Below are positions 33,397 to 41,172 of a stretch of 44,228 bases of DNA, piece after piece. A program made the translations under genes and the position numbers. Below the pieces are notes generated by a model that was given only the letters and a program-made list of their open reading frames with translations, had not been told where the DNA came from and searched no databases. This DNA is from JAIBJP01 sp036506175 (GTDB lineage Bacteria; Actinomycetota; Thermoleophilia; Gaiellales; Gaiellaceae), in NCBI GenBank assembly GCA_036506175.1, contig DASXSE010000023.1, positions 1 through 44,228 of the forward strand, given 5' to 3'. Within the stretch, counting starts at the first letter, position 1. Every line of letters starts with the position of its first letter.

Positions 33397-33556
33397 GTTA
33401 GGAACCCGGCACAGAATGAAGCCTGAGCCGCCGGGGCACGCTCAACGGCCCGACGCAGCGTCCTCGGTCGCGCCCATATCTACAACCGATATGAACGCTC
33501 CCTGCGTCCTGGCGTCGTGCCATTCATCGCACTCCGGCGACGAGGCCCCATCCTGA
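33397..33556. repeat. Intergenic structured element, copy B (between fmt and rsmB)
   Basis: About 160 bp homologous to copy A. Nested perfect stems: CGCCGG/CCGGCG (33429-33434 with 33534-33539), GGCACG/CGTGCC (33435-33440 with 33516-33521), GACGCAG/CTGCGTC (33452-33458 with 33502-33508), and a central CATATC/GATATG hairpin (33475-33480 with 33488-33493). The boxes shared with copy A are at 33458-33472 and 33498-33513. Two C-A mismatches extending the central stem on the + strand are G-U pairs on the - strand. It overlaps the putative rsmB start. Confidence 0.75.
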
Positions 33557-34755
33557 GCCGGATTCCGACCGCCCGCGCCGTCGCCTACGAGGTGGTGCGC
33601 CGTGTCTTCGAGGAGGACGCCTACGCGGACCGGGCGTTTCGCGCCGCGGCAGGCGGCCTCGATCCCCGTGACCGTGCATTCGCGATGCAGCTTGCGTTTG
33701 GGACGGTTCAACGGGCCCGCACGCTCGACCATGCGATCGAAACCCTGGGCCGGCGGCCTGTGCGCAAGCTCGATCCTCCTGTGTTGGCCGCTTTGAGGCT
33801 CGGCGCCTACCAGCTCGGGTTCATGGGCTCCGTGCCCGTGCACGCGGCCGTCAACGAGTCAGTGGAGCTCGTCCGCGCGGCGAGGCTAGAACGCGCCGTT
33901 GCTTTCACGAATGCCGTGCTGCGCCGGCTTTCCGAGGGCATCGGGCCGCTTCTGAAGGGCCTTGGCGAGGCGACTCCGGCCGAGGCGGCGCTCAAGCATT
34001 CCTATCCGGACTGGATCGCCGAGACCTGGTGGCACGAGTGGGGGCCCGAAGAAGCGCTGGGACTCATGCGCGCGCAGAACGAGCCGCCCGAGACCGCGAT
34101 TCGCACGCCTGAAGGGCCGCTCGTGCTCGACGAGATTCCAACTGCGTGGATCAAGGAGGGTCGCGCCTGGCCGCAAAGCCGTGGTTCCCAGCTGGCCGGC
34201 CGGGCCGTTGGTGCGCAGCCCGGCGAACGCATTCTCGACCTCTGCGCTGCTCCGGGGGGCAAAGCGACGCAGCTGGCGGAGGTCGCCGCTGAGGTCGTGG
34301 CCGTCGAGAAGCATCCGGGCCGGGCGCGCGAGTTGGAGGAGAACGCTGCTCGCCTTGGCGCGACGAATCTGCGAGTCGTCCATGCCGACGCGCTCGAGCT
34401 GCCGCCGGGTCTCGACGGATTCGACCGCGTGCTCGTCGATGCCCCCTGCTCGGGCCTCGGCGTTCTCAACTCGCGGCCCGACTTGCGCTGGCGGGCGGAG
34501 CCGCTCCCGGGGCTGCAGATCGAGCTCGTCCGAACGGCTCTCGAGCGGGTGAAGCGAGGCGGCAGCGTCACCTATTCCGTCTGCACGATCCATCGGATCG
34601 AGAACGAGGACGTGGTGGAAGCCGTGGGCGCGGAGGTGGACGACCTCGGCAGCGAGTTTCCCGAGTTTCGCCATCCGCACGAGCCGCGCTTCCTCTTGAC
34701 GCTCCCGCACGTCCATCGCACCTCGGGTTTCTTCATCGCCAACCTCCGCGCTTAG
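33517..34755 (+). CDS. rsmB: 16S rRNA (cytosine-967-C5) methyltransferase
   Basis: 412 residues from GTG 33517. The first ~13 residues (MPFIALRRRGPIL) are encoded inside element copy B; the family-like sequence begins 'TARAVAYEVVRRVFEEDAYA', so the true start is uncertain and may be a rare codon near 33553. An N-terminal NusB-like domain covers residues ~15-140. The SAM domain has 'LDLCAAPGGKATQLAE', 'DAPCSGLGVLNSRPDLRWR' and the catalytic Cys in 'TYSVCTIHRIENEDVV'. It methylates 16S rRNA. 10 bp before rpe. Confidence 0.93.
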   Translation: MPFIALRRRGPILSRIPTARAVAYEVVRRVFEEDAYADRAFRAAAGGLDPRDRAFAMQLAFGTVQRARTLDHAIETLGRRPVRKLDPPVLAALRLGAYQLGFMGSVPVHAAVNESVELVRAARLERAVAFTNAVLRRLSEGIGPLLKGLGEATPAEAALKHSYPDWIAETWWHEWGPEEALGLMRAQNEPPETAIRTPEGPLVLDEIPTAWIKEGRAWPQSRGSQLAGRAVGAQPGERILDLCAAPGGKATQLAEVAAEVVAVEKHPGRARELEENAARLGATNLRVVHADALELPPGLDGFDRVLVDAPCSGLGVLNSRPDLRWRAEPLPGLQIELVRTALERVKRGGSVTYSVCTIHRIENEDVVEAVGAEVDDLGSEFPEFRHPHEPRFLLTLPHVHRTSGFFIANLRA

Positions 34756-34765
34756 AGTTCGCCGC

Positions 34766-35443
34766 ATGGCCTGGAAGGACTGGGTGCGGACCGTGGAGGT
34801 CGAACCGTCGCTCTACGCGGCGGATTTCTCCCGACTCGGCGAGCAGATCGAGTACCTGCTCAACGCGGGCGCTCGGGTCTTCCACTTCGACGTCGGTGAC
34901 GGACATTTCATCGAGCCGGTGACGATCGGGCCCGTAGTCCTCAAATCGATCTCGCCTTTGATCCACGAGGCCGGCGGCGTCATCGACTGCCACCTCATGG
35001 TCGACAACCCCGAACACCACTTCCCTCTGATCAAGCAAGCAGGCGGTGACAGCGTCACCTTCCACGTGGAGGTCTCGGAAGAGCCCTGGAACACGATCAA
35101 GGCCGCACGCGACCTCGATCTCGGTGTCGGCGTCGCGTTCAATCCGGAGACGGAGGTCGAGGCGGCCGTCGAGGCCGCGCTGGGCGCGGATTTCGCGCTT
35201 TGCATGAGCATTCACCCCGGCTACTCCGGCCAGGAGTTCATGCCCGACAGCCTGTGGCGCATCGACCGGCTGCGAAAGCAGCTGCCGAGCACGCTGTTCG
35301 TCCAGGTCGACGGCGGGATCACGGCTGAGAACATCGGTGACGTGCGCAAGGTCGGCGCCGACCTCATCGTGGCCGGCAGCGCGATCTTCGACATGGAGGA
35401 CTTGCCGCGCGCCTATCGGCGCCTGGTCAAGGCAGTGGAATGA
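34766..35443 (+). CDS. rpe: Ribulose-phosphate 3-epimerase
   Basis: 225 residues, normal length. 'EPSLYAADFSRLGEQIE', 'HFDVGDGHFIEPVTIGP' (metal His/Asp), 'DCHLMVDNPEHH', 'MSIHPGYSGQEFMPDSL' and 'VQVDGGITAENIGDV' are the TIM-barrel epimerase motifs in order. It interconverts ribulose-5-phosphate and xylulose-5-phosphate. Ribulose-5-phosphate is also the substrate of RibB, three genes downstream, so its place at the head of the rib genes is meaningful. It overlaps ribD by 4 nt (ATGA). Confidence 0.95.
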   Translation: MAWKDWVRTVEVEPSLYAADFSRLGEQIEYLLNAGARVFHFDVGDGHFIEPVTIGPVVLKSISPLIHEAGGVIDCHLMVDNPEHHFPLIKQAGGDSVTFHVEVSEEPWNTIKAARDLDLGVGVAFNPETEVEAAVEAALGADFALCMSIHPGYSGQEFMPDSLWRIDRLRKQLPSTLFVQVDGGITAENIGDVRKVGADLIVAGSAIFDMEDLPRAYRRLVKAVE

Positions 35444-36387
35444 ATCTTGAACGCGCGCTCGAGCTGGCGGAGCGCGGTCGCGGGACGACGAAGCCGAATC
35501 CGGTGGTGGGCGCCGTGGTCGTCAGCGGCGGCGAGATCGTCGGTGAGGGCTGGCATGAGCGAAAAGGCGGGCCGCACGCGGAGGTAATCGCTCTCGAAGC
35601 GGCCGGCGAGCGCGCAAGGGGAGGGACGCTGTTCGTGACCCTCGAGCCGTGCCGGAGCTTTGGCGCCACTCCTCCGTGCACTGCCGCCGTCGTCGACTCC
35701 GGCGTGGCGAAGGTTGTCGCGGCGGCGCTCGACCCGAATCCGGCGGCGGGCGGTGGGCTCGAGGAGCTGCGGGCGGCCGGTGTGCAGGTCGAGCTGGCCG
35801 ACGGCGCCGTAGCGGAGACAGCTCGCAGGCAGAACGAGGCCTGGCGCACTTGGATCTCCCTTCTCCGGCCGTTCGTCACGTACAAGGCGGCCGTCACCGT
35901 CGATGGGCGGGTCACAGTGCCGGGCTCGCGCTGGGTCAGCGGTGAGGAGAGTCGGCGGCGCGTGCACGAGCTCCGCGCGGCCTCCGATGCGGTCGCGGTC
36001 GGCATGGGAACCGTTCGTGCCGATGAGCCGAAGCTCGACGCACGCGACGTCGGCGCCGCTCATCAGCCCCGGCGACTGGCCTTCGGACAAGGGCCGTTAC
36101 CCGATGGATCCGAGCTGGAGCTGCTCCCGGGCCCGCTCGAGGATGAGCTCGCGCGACTCGCTCGGGAAGGCGTGCAATCCGTGCTCCTCGAGGGCGGTCC
36201 GACGCTCGCGACGGCCTTCTTGCGCGCCGACCTCGTCGACAAGGTCATGCTCTTCGTCGCCCCTCGGCTCGCGGGGAGCGGCCCGCGGTTCCTGGGCGAG
36301 CTCGATCAGCCGCTCGCCCTGAGCGGCCTCGAGGTGGAGCGAATCGGCGAAGATCTGCTCGTGAGCGCCTACATCCACGAGCCCTGA
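35440..36387 (+). CDS. ribD: Bifunctional diaminohydroxyphosphoribosylaminopyrimidine deaminase/reductase
   Basis: 315 residues, slightly short. The N-terminal zinc deaminase has 'KPNPVVGAVVVSGGEIVGEG', 'GPHAEVIAL' and 'VTLEPCRSFGATPPCT', giving His-Glu and two Cys. The reductase begins about residue 145 ('FVTYKAAVTVDGRVTVPGSR') and includes 'AVGMGTVRADEPKLDAR' and 'LLEGGPTLATAFLRADLVD'. It carries out the second and third riboflavin steps. It shares one base with ribE (TGATG). Confidence 0.95.
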   Translation: MNLERALELAERGRGTTKPNPVVGAVVVSGGEIVGEGWHERKGGPHAEVIALEAAGERARGGTLFVTLEPCRSFGATPPCTAAVVDSGVAKVVAAALDPNPAAGGGLEELRAAGVQVELADGAVAETARRQNEAWRTWISLLRPFVTYKAAVTVDGRVTVPGSRWVSGEESRRRVHELRAASDAVAVGMGTVRADEPKLDARDVGAAHQPRRLAFGQGPLPDGSELELLPGPLEDELARLAREGVQSVLLEGGPTLATAFLRADLVDKVMLFVAPRLAGSGPRFLGELDQPLALSGLEVERIGEDLLVSAYIHEP

Positions 36388-36959
36388 TGTTCACGGGGAT
36401 CATCCGGGAGCTGGGGCGCGTCGACGCGGTCGAAGAGACCGACCATGGCGTACGCCTGCGCATCGGCGGTCCCGAGACGGCTGCGCACGCGGGAGTAGGC
36501 GACTCGGTCGCCGTCAGCGGCGTCTGCCTGACGGTCACAGAAGCGGACGATGGCGCCCTTGCCTTCGACGCCGTGCCCGAGACGTTGCGCCGCTCGACGC
36601 TCGGCCGGCTCGCTGCAGGCTCGCCGGTGAACCTCGAGCCCGCCTTGGAAGCCGGGGACTCTGTGGGCGGACACTTCGTACAGGGCCACGTCGACGGCGT
36701 CGGCCGCGTGCGGCGCGTCACCGACGAGGGCCTCGAGATCGAGGCGGCGCCGGACATCCTTCGTTATTGCGTCGAGAAGGGCTCGATCGCCGTCGAAGGC
36801 GTGAGCCTGACGATCGCGGAGCTCCTGGAGGAGGCGTTCAGAGTGGCTCTCGTGCCGCACACGAAGGCTGTGACGACACTCGGCAGCGTGCAAGAAGGCG
36901 ACGATGTGAACATCGAGGTCGACATGCTCGCGAAGTACGTCGAGAAGCTGACTCGCTAG
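36387..36959 (+). CDS. ribE: Riboflavin synthase alpha chain
   Basis: 190 residues. It starts with the invariant MFTGIIRELGRV and has two similar lumazine-binding barrels, each with a 'GDSVAVSGVCLTV'-type segment; the second has 'GSIAVEGVSLTIAELLEEAF'. 'GGHFVQGHVDGVGRV' is the family motif. It dismutates two molecules of dimethylribityllumazine to riboflavin. Name note: ribE is ribC in some species. 19 bp before ribBA. Confidence 0.96.
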   Translation: MFTGIIRELGRVDAVEETDHGVRLRIGGPETAAHAGVGDSVAVSGVCLTVTEADDGALAFDAVPETLRRSTLGRLAAGSPVNLEPALEAGDSVGGHFVQGHVDGVGRVRRVTDEGLEIEAAPDILRYCVEKGSIAVEGVSLTIAELLEEAFRVALVPHTKAVTTLGSVQEGDDVNIEVDMLAKYVEKLTR

Positions 36960-36978
36960 CGGACGTTACGATTCCTTC

Positions 36979-38232
36979 GTGACGCAAATCGCCACGCAGA
37001 CGCCGTTCGCCACCATCGAGGATGCGCTGGAGGACATCCGCCAGGGCAAGTTCGTTGTGGTGGTCGACGCGGCCGACCGCGAAAACGAAGGCGACCTGAC
37101 GATTGCGGCGCAATTTGCCACGCCCGAGGCGGTCAACTTCATGGTCACGCACGCGCGCGGTCTCGTCTGTCTCTGCCTGACGGAGGAGCGTTGCGACGAT
37201 CTGGGGCTTCGCCAGATGACCGAGCGGAACGAGACGCAATTCGGCACCGCCTTCACAGTCTCGATCGAAGCCCGCGAAGGCGTCTCCACGGGCATCTCGG
37301 CGCACGATCGCGCGCGCACGATCCAGGTGGCGATCGATCCCAGCAAGGGCCCGGAGGACCTCGTCCAACCGGGCCACGTCTTCCCACTTCGCGCCCGTCC
37401 CGGTGGCGTTCTCCAGCGGACGGGCCAGACCGAGGCGGCCGTGGATCTCGCTCGGCTCGCCGGGCTCAATCCCGCCGGCGTCGTCTGCGAGGTCATGAAG
37501 GACGACGGGACGATGGCGCGCGTGCCTGACCTGATCGAGTACTGCGCCCGCCACGACCTCAAGATGATCAGGGTCGAGGACCTGATCGAGTACCGCCGGC
37601 GCACGGAGAAGCTCGTCGAGCGGGCCACCTCGGTGCGCCTCCCGACGGCGTATGGCGACTTCACCGCGATCGCCTTCCGCGAGAATTTGACCGGCAAGCA
37701 CCATGTCGCGCTTGTGAAGGGCGACGTCGAGGGCGAGGAGAACGTCCTCGTGCGTGTCCATTCGGAGTGCCTCACCGGTGACGTGTTCCACTCGCTGCGC
37801 TGCGACTGCGGCGAACAGCTCGAGCAGGCGCTCGCGCGCATCGGATCCGAAGAGCGCGGCGTCCTCCTCTACATGGCCCAGGAGGGCCGCGGCATCGGGC
37901 TCCTCAACAAGCTCCGGGCCTACGAGCTGCAGGAGAACGGGCTGGACACTGTCGAGGCCAACCTCGAGCTCGGCTTTCCGCCCGACCTACGGGAGTACGG
38001 CATCGGGAGCCAGATCCTGGCCGACCTGGGCCTCTCGACGATCCGCATCCTCACGAACAATCCGAAGAAGATCACCGGCATCGAGGGCTTCGGCCTCACG
38101 GTCGTCGAGCAGGTGCCGATCGAGGTCTCTCCCAACGCCGAGAACCGCTACTACCTGGAAACGAAGCGCGCCAAGCTCGGCCATCGGTTGCATCACCAGG
38201 ATCTCCGCTTCGAGGAGCCGGACGAACGGTGA
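36979..38232 (+). CDS. ribBA: Bifunctional DHBP synthase / GTP cyclohydrolase II
   Basis: 417 residues from a GTG. Residues 10-~205 are DHBP synthase ('VVVDAADRENEGDLTIAAQF', 'ISAHDRARTIQVAI', 'RPGGVLQRTGQTEAAVDLAR'). Residues ~210-405 are GTP cyclohydrolase II with zinc ligands in 'HSECLTGDVFHSLRCDCGEQ' and catalytic 'YMAQEGRGIGLLNKLRAYEL'. It makes both precursors of the pathway, from ribulose-5-phosphate and GTP. Overlaps ribH by 4 nt (GTGA). Confidence 0.97.
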   Translation: MTQIATQTPFATIEDALEDIRQGKFVVVVDAADRENEGDLTIAAQFATPEAVNFMVTHARGLVCLCLTEERCDDLGLRQMTERNETQFGTAFTVSIEAREGVSTGISAHDRARTIQVAIDPSKGPEDLVQPGHVFPLRARPGGVLQRTGQTEAAVDLARLAGLNPAGVVCEVMKDDGTMARVPDLIEYCARHDLKMIRVEDLIEYRRRTEKLVERATSVRLPTAYGDFTAIAFRENLTGKHHVALVKGDVEGEENVLVRVHSECLTGDVFHSLRCDCGEQLEQALARIGSEERGVLLYMAQEGRGIGLLNKLRAYELQENGLDTVEANLELGFPPDLREYGIGSQILADLGLSTIRILTNNPKKITGIEGFGLTVVEQVPIEVSPNAENRYYLETKRAKLGHRLHHQDLRFEEPDER

Positions 38233-38762
38233 GCGAAGGCACCGTCGAGCACGCGCCAGGCGAGCTGCGCATTCCCGAAGGCGTCGGGGTGTACATGGGT
38301 TCGCCGAACGGTGCGCGGCGCTCGGTGGGAATCGTCGTGGGACGGTTCAACGGCGACATCACGTCGCGGCTTCTTGACGGCGCGCTGGAAGCCCTTGGCG
38401 AGGCCGGAGTCGAGCGCGCGCGGATCGACGTCATGCCGGTCCCGGGTGCGTTCGAGCTTCCACTCGGCGCCATGGCGCTCGCCAAGACCCGTCGCTACGC
38501 CTGCATCGTCGCCCTCGGTTGCGTGATACGCGGGGACACGCCGCATTTCGAGTACATCGCCGGGGAGACTGCGAGCGGCCTCCAGTTGGCCGGGCTGGAC
38601 ACCGGCGTTCCCATCTCCTTCGGAGTCCTCACGGTCGACAACCGCCGCCAGGCCGAGGAACGCTCGGGTGGGGACAAGGGCAACAAGGGCGCAGAAGCGG
38701 CCCGCACAGCGCTCGAGATGGCGGACGCCATGTCCCGCCTCCGCGCGTCGGTGACGCAGTAA
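38229..38762 (+). CDS. ribH: 6,7-dimethyl-8-ribityllumazine synthase
   Basis: 177 residues from a GTG overlapping the ribBA stop. A ~30-residue N-terminal extension (GELRIPEGVGVYMGSPNGAR region) precedes the core: 'VGIVVGRFNGDITSRLLDGA', 'VPGAFELPLGAMALAKT', 'ALGCVIRGDTPHFEYIAGE' with the catalytic His, and 'FGVLTVDNRRQAEERSGG'. It joins the DHBP and pyrimidine branches. Last gene of the rib run; a strong hairpin follows 20 bp later. Confidence 0.95.
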   Translation: MSEGTVEHAPGELRIPEGVGVYMGSPNGARRSVGIVVGRFNGDITSRLLDGALEALGEAGVERARIDVMPVPGAFELPLGAMALAKTRRYACIVALGCVIRGDTPHFEYIAGETASGLQLAGLDTGVPISFGVLTVDNRRQAEERSGGDKGNKGAEAARTALEMADAMSRLRASVTQ

Positions 38763-38782
38763 CCGCTGGCTATACTCCTCCA

Positions 38783-38804
38783 TGAGGGGGCTCGCCCCCT
38801 CATT
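38783..38804. terminator. 10-bp GC-rich hairpin after ribH
   Basis: ATGAGGGGGC (38783-38792) and GCCCCCTCAT (38795-38804) form a perfect stem with a 2-nt centre. It is placed as the terminator of the rib operon; a TATACT at 38772-38777 just before it might be a -10 box for rpmB, but no good -35 supports that. Confidence 0.7.
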
Positions 38805-38868
38805 CACCCCCGGCGGCGGGTTTCCGAGAGCAGTTTCGACTCTCGTGGCCGCTAAACTCCACACGCTC

Positions 38869-39060
38869 ATGTCGAAAGTCTGCGCAGTGTGCGGGAAAGC
38901 TCCCGCGTTCGGCCATAACCGGAGCCACTCGATGGTGGCGACGAAGCGGCGGTTCAACCCGAACCTCCAGCGCGTCCGGATTCTCGTGAACGGGGTTCCG
39001 CGCCGGAGATACGTCTGCGCGCGGTGCCTGAAGTCGGGCAAGGTTCAGAAGGCGCTCTAG
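38869..39060 (+). CDS. rpmB: 50S ribosomal protein L28 (zinc-ribbon type)
   Basis: 63 residues from ATG 38869; the frame is open to 38782, but that extension reads through the terminator hairpin. 'MSKVCAVCGKAPAFGHNRSH', 'ATKRRFNPNLQRVRI' and 'RYVCARCLKSGKVQKAL' are clear L28. The CxxC...CxxC set makes it the zinc-containing (C+) form. Actinobacteria often also carry a C- paralogue used under zinc limitation. The next gene starts 37 nt inside it. Confidence 0.96.
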   Translation: MSKVCAVCGKAPAFGHNRSHSMVATKRRFNPNLQRVRILVNGVPRRRYVCARCLKSGKVQKAL

Positions 39061-40583
39061 CGCTCGCGCGGGCGGCTCTTGCCGCCCTCGAAGCGAGCAG
39101 GCAGCGAATCGACGATCTCAACGTCTACCCGGTCCCGGACGGGGACACGGGGACGAACATGGCCGAGACGGCACGGGCGGTCGTGGCCGCACTGGAGCGT
39201 GGCGAGACCGACGTGGTGCGGGCGTCGCTCATGGGGGCGCGGGGGAACTCGGGCGTGATCCTCTCCCAGATCATTCGTGGCGGTCTCGACGCCCTTCCGG
39301 ACGGCCCAGTCGACACCGCGGCGCTTGCCAAGTCGTTGAGAGGCGGAAGCGACGCTGCGTACGCCGCGATCCGCAACCCACAGGAGGGCACGATGCTGAC
39401 CGAGGCACGTGAGCTCGCCGGGAAAGCCGAGGAGCTCGCGTCCGCGGACGTTCCGCTCGCCGACGCGCTGGAGCAGCTCGTCTCACACGGAGAAGTCGCG
39501 CTCGCGCGCACGCAAGAGCAACTGGACGTGCTGCGGCAGGCGGGCGTCGTGGATGCTGGTGCGGCCGGCCTTCTAGAGATCGTGCGCGGGATCGCGGCGC
39601 AGGTGCGGGGCGAGCCGCTTCCCGAAGCGCCCGCGACGGCCGGCCCGCTGCCGCTCGAAGCCGTTCACCTCGAGCCGTCCCGGTACCGCTACTGCACGTC
39701 CTTCTTCGTCGAGGGTGACGCGATCGATCCCGAGCGCCTGGAGACCGAGCTGACCGAGCTTGGCGACTCCCTGCTCGTTGTCGGCGCACCGGGAGCGGTG
39801 AAGGTGCACGTGCACACGGATCACCCCGGCCGCGCCCTCGAGCTCGCAACGGGACTGGGCACGCTGGAGGAGATCGACATCAAGAACATGCACGTGCAGA
39901 CCGCCGAGCGAACGCAGCGCCTCGAGCGCGAAGTGGGCGTGACCGGAGCGGTCGCGGTGTGCGTGGGTGCCGGCAACAGGAAGCTCTTCGAAAGCTTCGG
40001 CGCGGTCTGCGTCGAGGGCGGGGAGACAATGAATCCCTCGACGGCGGACATTCTCGAGGCCGTCGAATCGCTTCCGGAGGAAGAAGTCGTCGTCCTCCCC
40101 AACTCGAAGAACGTGATCATGGCGGCCGAACAGGCGGCTCAGGCGGCGACGAAAAGAGTCGCGGTCGTGCCCACACGAACGCTGCAGGCGGGGCTCAGCG
40201 CACTCGTCGCTTACGACTCCCGGGCGTCCGGCGACCAGAACGCGGCCGAGATGGAGGCCGCGGCTGCAGCCGTTCGCAGCGGAGCGGTTGCGCGCGCCTC
40301 ACGCAGCGCGACGATAGGGCCGGTCGATGTGGAGCAGGGACAGTTCCTCGGGCTGGTGGACGGCGAGCCGGTAAGCGCGGGCCCGGCGCTCGATCCCGTC
40401 GCAGGCGCGGTGGTCGAGCGCCTGTTGGCCGAATCGTCCGCCGTGCTGACGATCCTCCTCGGAGACGGCGCCCACGGGGCCGACGAGCTCGTCCAGGGTG
40501 TGCGTGCGGCACACCCTGAGATCGAGGTGGAGGTGCACGATGGCGGTCAGCCCCACTATCCACTTCTGTTCGGCGTGGAATGA
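39024..40583 (+). CDS. fakA: DAK2-domain FakA-like fatty acid kinase
   Basis: 519 residues from GTG 39024, overlapping rpmB by 37 nt. No better start exists, and family homology appears to begin at 'GSEGALALARAALAALEASR'. The N-terminal DAK2 kinase domain has 'LNVYPVPDGDTGTNMAETAR', 'LMGARGNSGVILSQIIRGG' and 'GVVDAGAAGLLEIVRGIA'. The C-terminal half has 'VEGGETMNPSTADILEAVE' and 'VVLPNSKNVIMAAEQAA', the FakA middle domain. FakA phosphorylates fatty acids bound to FakB/DegV proteins. A DegV homologue is encoded two genes downstream. Confidence 0.92.
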   Translation: MPEVGQGSEGALALARAALAALEASRQRIDDLNVYPVPDGDTGTNMAETARAVVAALERGETDVVRASLMGARGNSGVILSQIIRGGLDALPDGPVDTAALAKSLRGGSDAAYAAIRNPQEGTMLTEARELAGKAEELASADVPLADALEQLVSHGEVALARTQEQLDVLRQAGVVDAGAAGLLEIVRGIAAQVRGEPLPEAPATAGPLPLEAVHLEPSRYRYCTSFFVEGDAIDPERLETELTELGDSLLVVGAPGAVKVHVHTDHPGRALELATGLGTLEEIDIKNMHVQTAERTQRLEREVGVTGAVAVCVGAGNRKLFESFGAVCVEGGETMNPSTADILEAVESLPEEEVVVLPNSKNVIMAAEQAAQAATKRVAVVPTRTLQAGLSALVAYDSRASGDQNAAEMEAAAAAVRSGAVARASRSATIGPVDVEQGQFLGLVDGEPVSAGPALDPVAGAVVERLLAESSAVLTILLGDGAHGADELVQGVRAAHPEIEVEVHDGGQPHYPLLFGVE

Positions 40584-40752
40584 CCCGCCCCAGCGATCTT
40601 TTCTGGCTTTCTGATGCGCGAAAAGCGATACGCATTCGCGTTGAGTTAGACGCAGGAGCTCCGTCATTCTGAAACGCGGATGCGTTGACCGAGGACGACG
40701 CGTGGCGACGCTTTGCAGCCTTCCAGAAAGCGGGAAGGGATTGTGGGGCGGG
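40584..40752. repeat. Intergenic structured element, copy D (between fakA and the receiver gene)
   Basis: A 169-bp nested palindrome. Its ends are a perfect 9-bp inverted repeat CCCGCCCCA/TGGGGCGGG (40584-40592 with 40744-40752). Inside are GCTTTCTG/CAGAAAGC (40606-40613 with 40724-40731), AAAGCG/CGCTTT (40622-40627 with 40709-40714) and a 13-bp arm pair (40630-40642 with 40673-40685) with one T-G pair. It carries GACGCAGG (40649-40656) and GACCGAGGACG (40687-40697), the boxes of copies A and B in the opposite orientation. No gene is seen in it. Confidence 0.75.
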
Positions 40753-40776
40753 CCATTGAGGCCGATACTTGGAGCG

Positions 40777-41172
40777 ATGGCAGGCGGCGAAGTGATCGAT
40801 GTCGTACTCGTCGAGGACAACGACGTCTTCCGCGAAGCGCTCGAGCTCATGCTCGAGGTGACGCCCGACATTCGCGTGGTGGCGGCGGTTCGAGATGGCG
40901 AGGCGGCGCTCGAGGTGTGCCCGCGGGTGGGCGCCGACGTCGTGCTCGTTGACTATCGACTTCCCGGCCTCGACGGGGTGGAGACGACTGCTGCGCTGCG
41001 GTCGGCATGCCCGTCGACCTCGGTAGTCGTTCTCACCGCAGCTGCCGAGACCGGCGAGATGCAGGCGCTCATGGATGCCGGCGCCGTCGCTTGCCTGACG
41101 AAGGACAGGGGGCTCGAGGAGATCGTCGGCGCGATTCGCGTCGCCGCGGGGCGCGGTGCGCCTATCGGCTGA
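40777..41172 (+). CDS. Stand-alone receiver-domain response regulator
   Basis: 131 residues from ATG 40777 with GGAG upstream; the frame is open to 40702, but that part lies in element D. A single CheY-like receiver: acidic pocket 'VLVEDNDVFREALELML', phospho-acceptor Asp in 'VLVDYRLPGLDGVETTAAL', Thr in 'VVVLTAAAE' and Lys in 'CLTKDRGLEEIV'. There is no output domain and no histidine kinase gene nearby. Its 3' end overlaps the DegV-like gene by 17 nt, and it sits between FakA- and FakB-like genes. Confidence 0.9.
   Translation: MAGGEVIDVVLVEDNDVFREALELMLEVTPDIRVVAAVRDGEAALEVCPRVGADVVLVDYRLPGLDGVETTAALRSACPSTSVVVLTAAAETGEMQALMDAGAVACLTKDRGLEEIVGAIRVAAGRGAPIG

Noticed and set aside
38782..38868. 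Extended rpmB start at 38782
   Set aside because: It would translate the terminator hairpin; L28 begins at the ATG at 38869.
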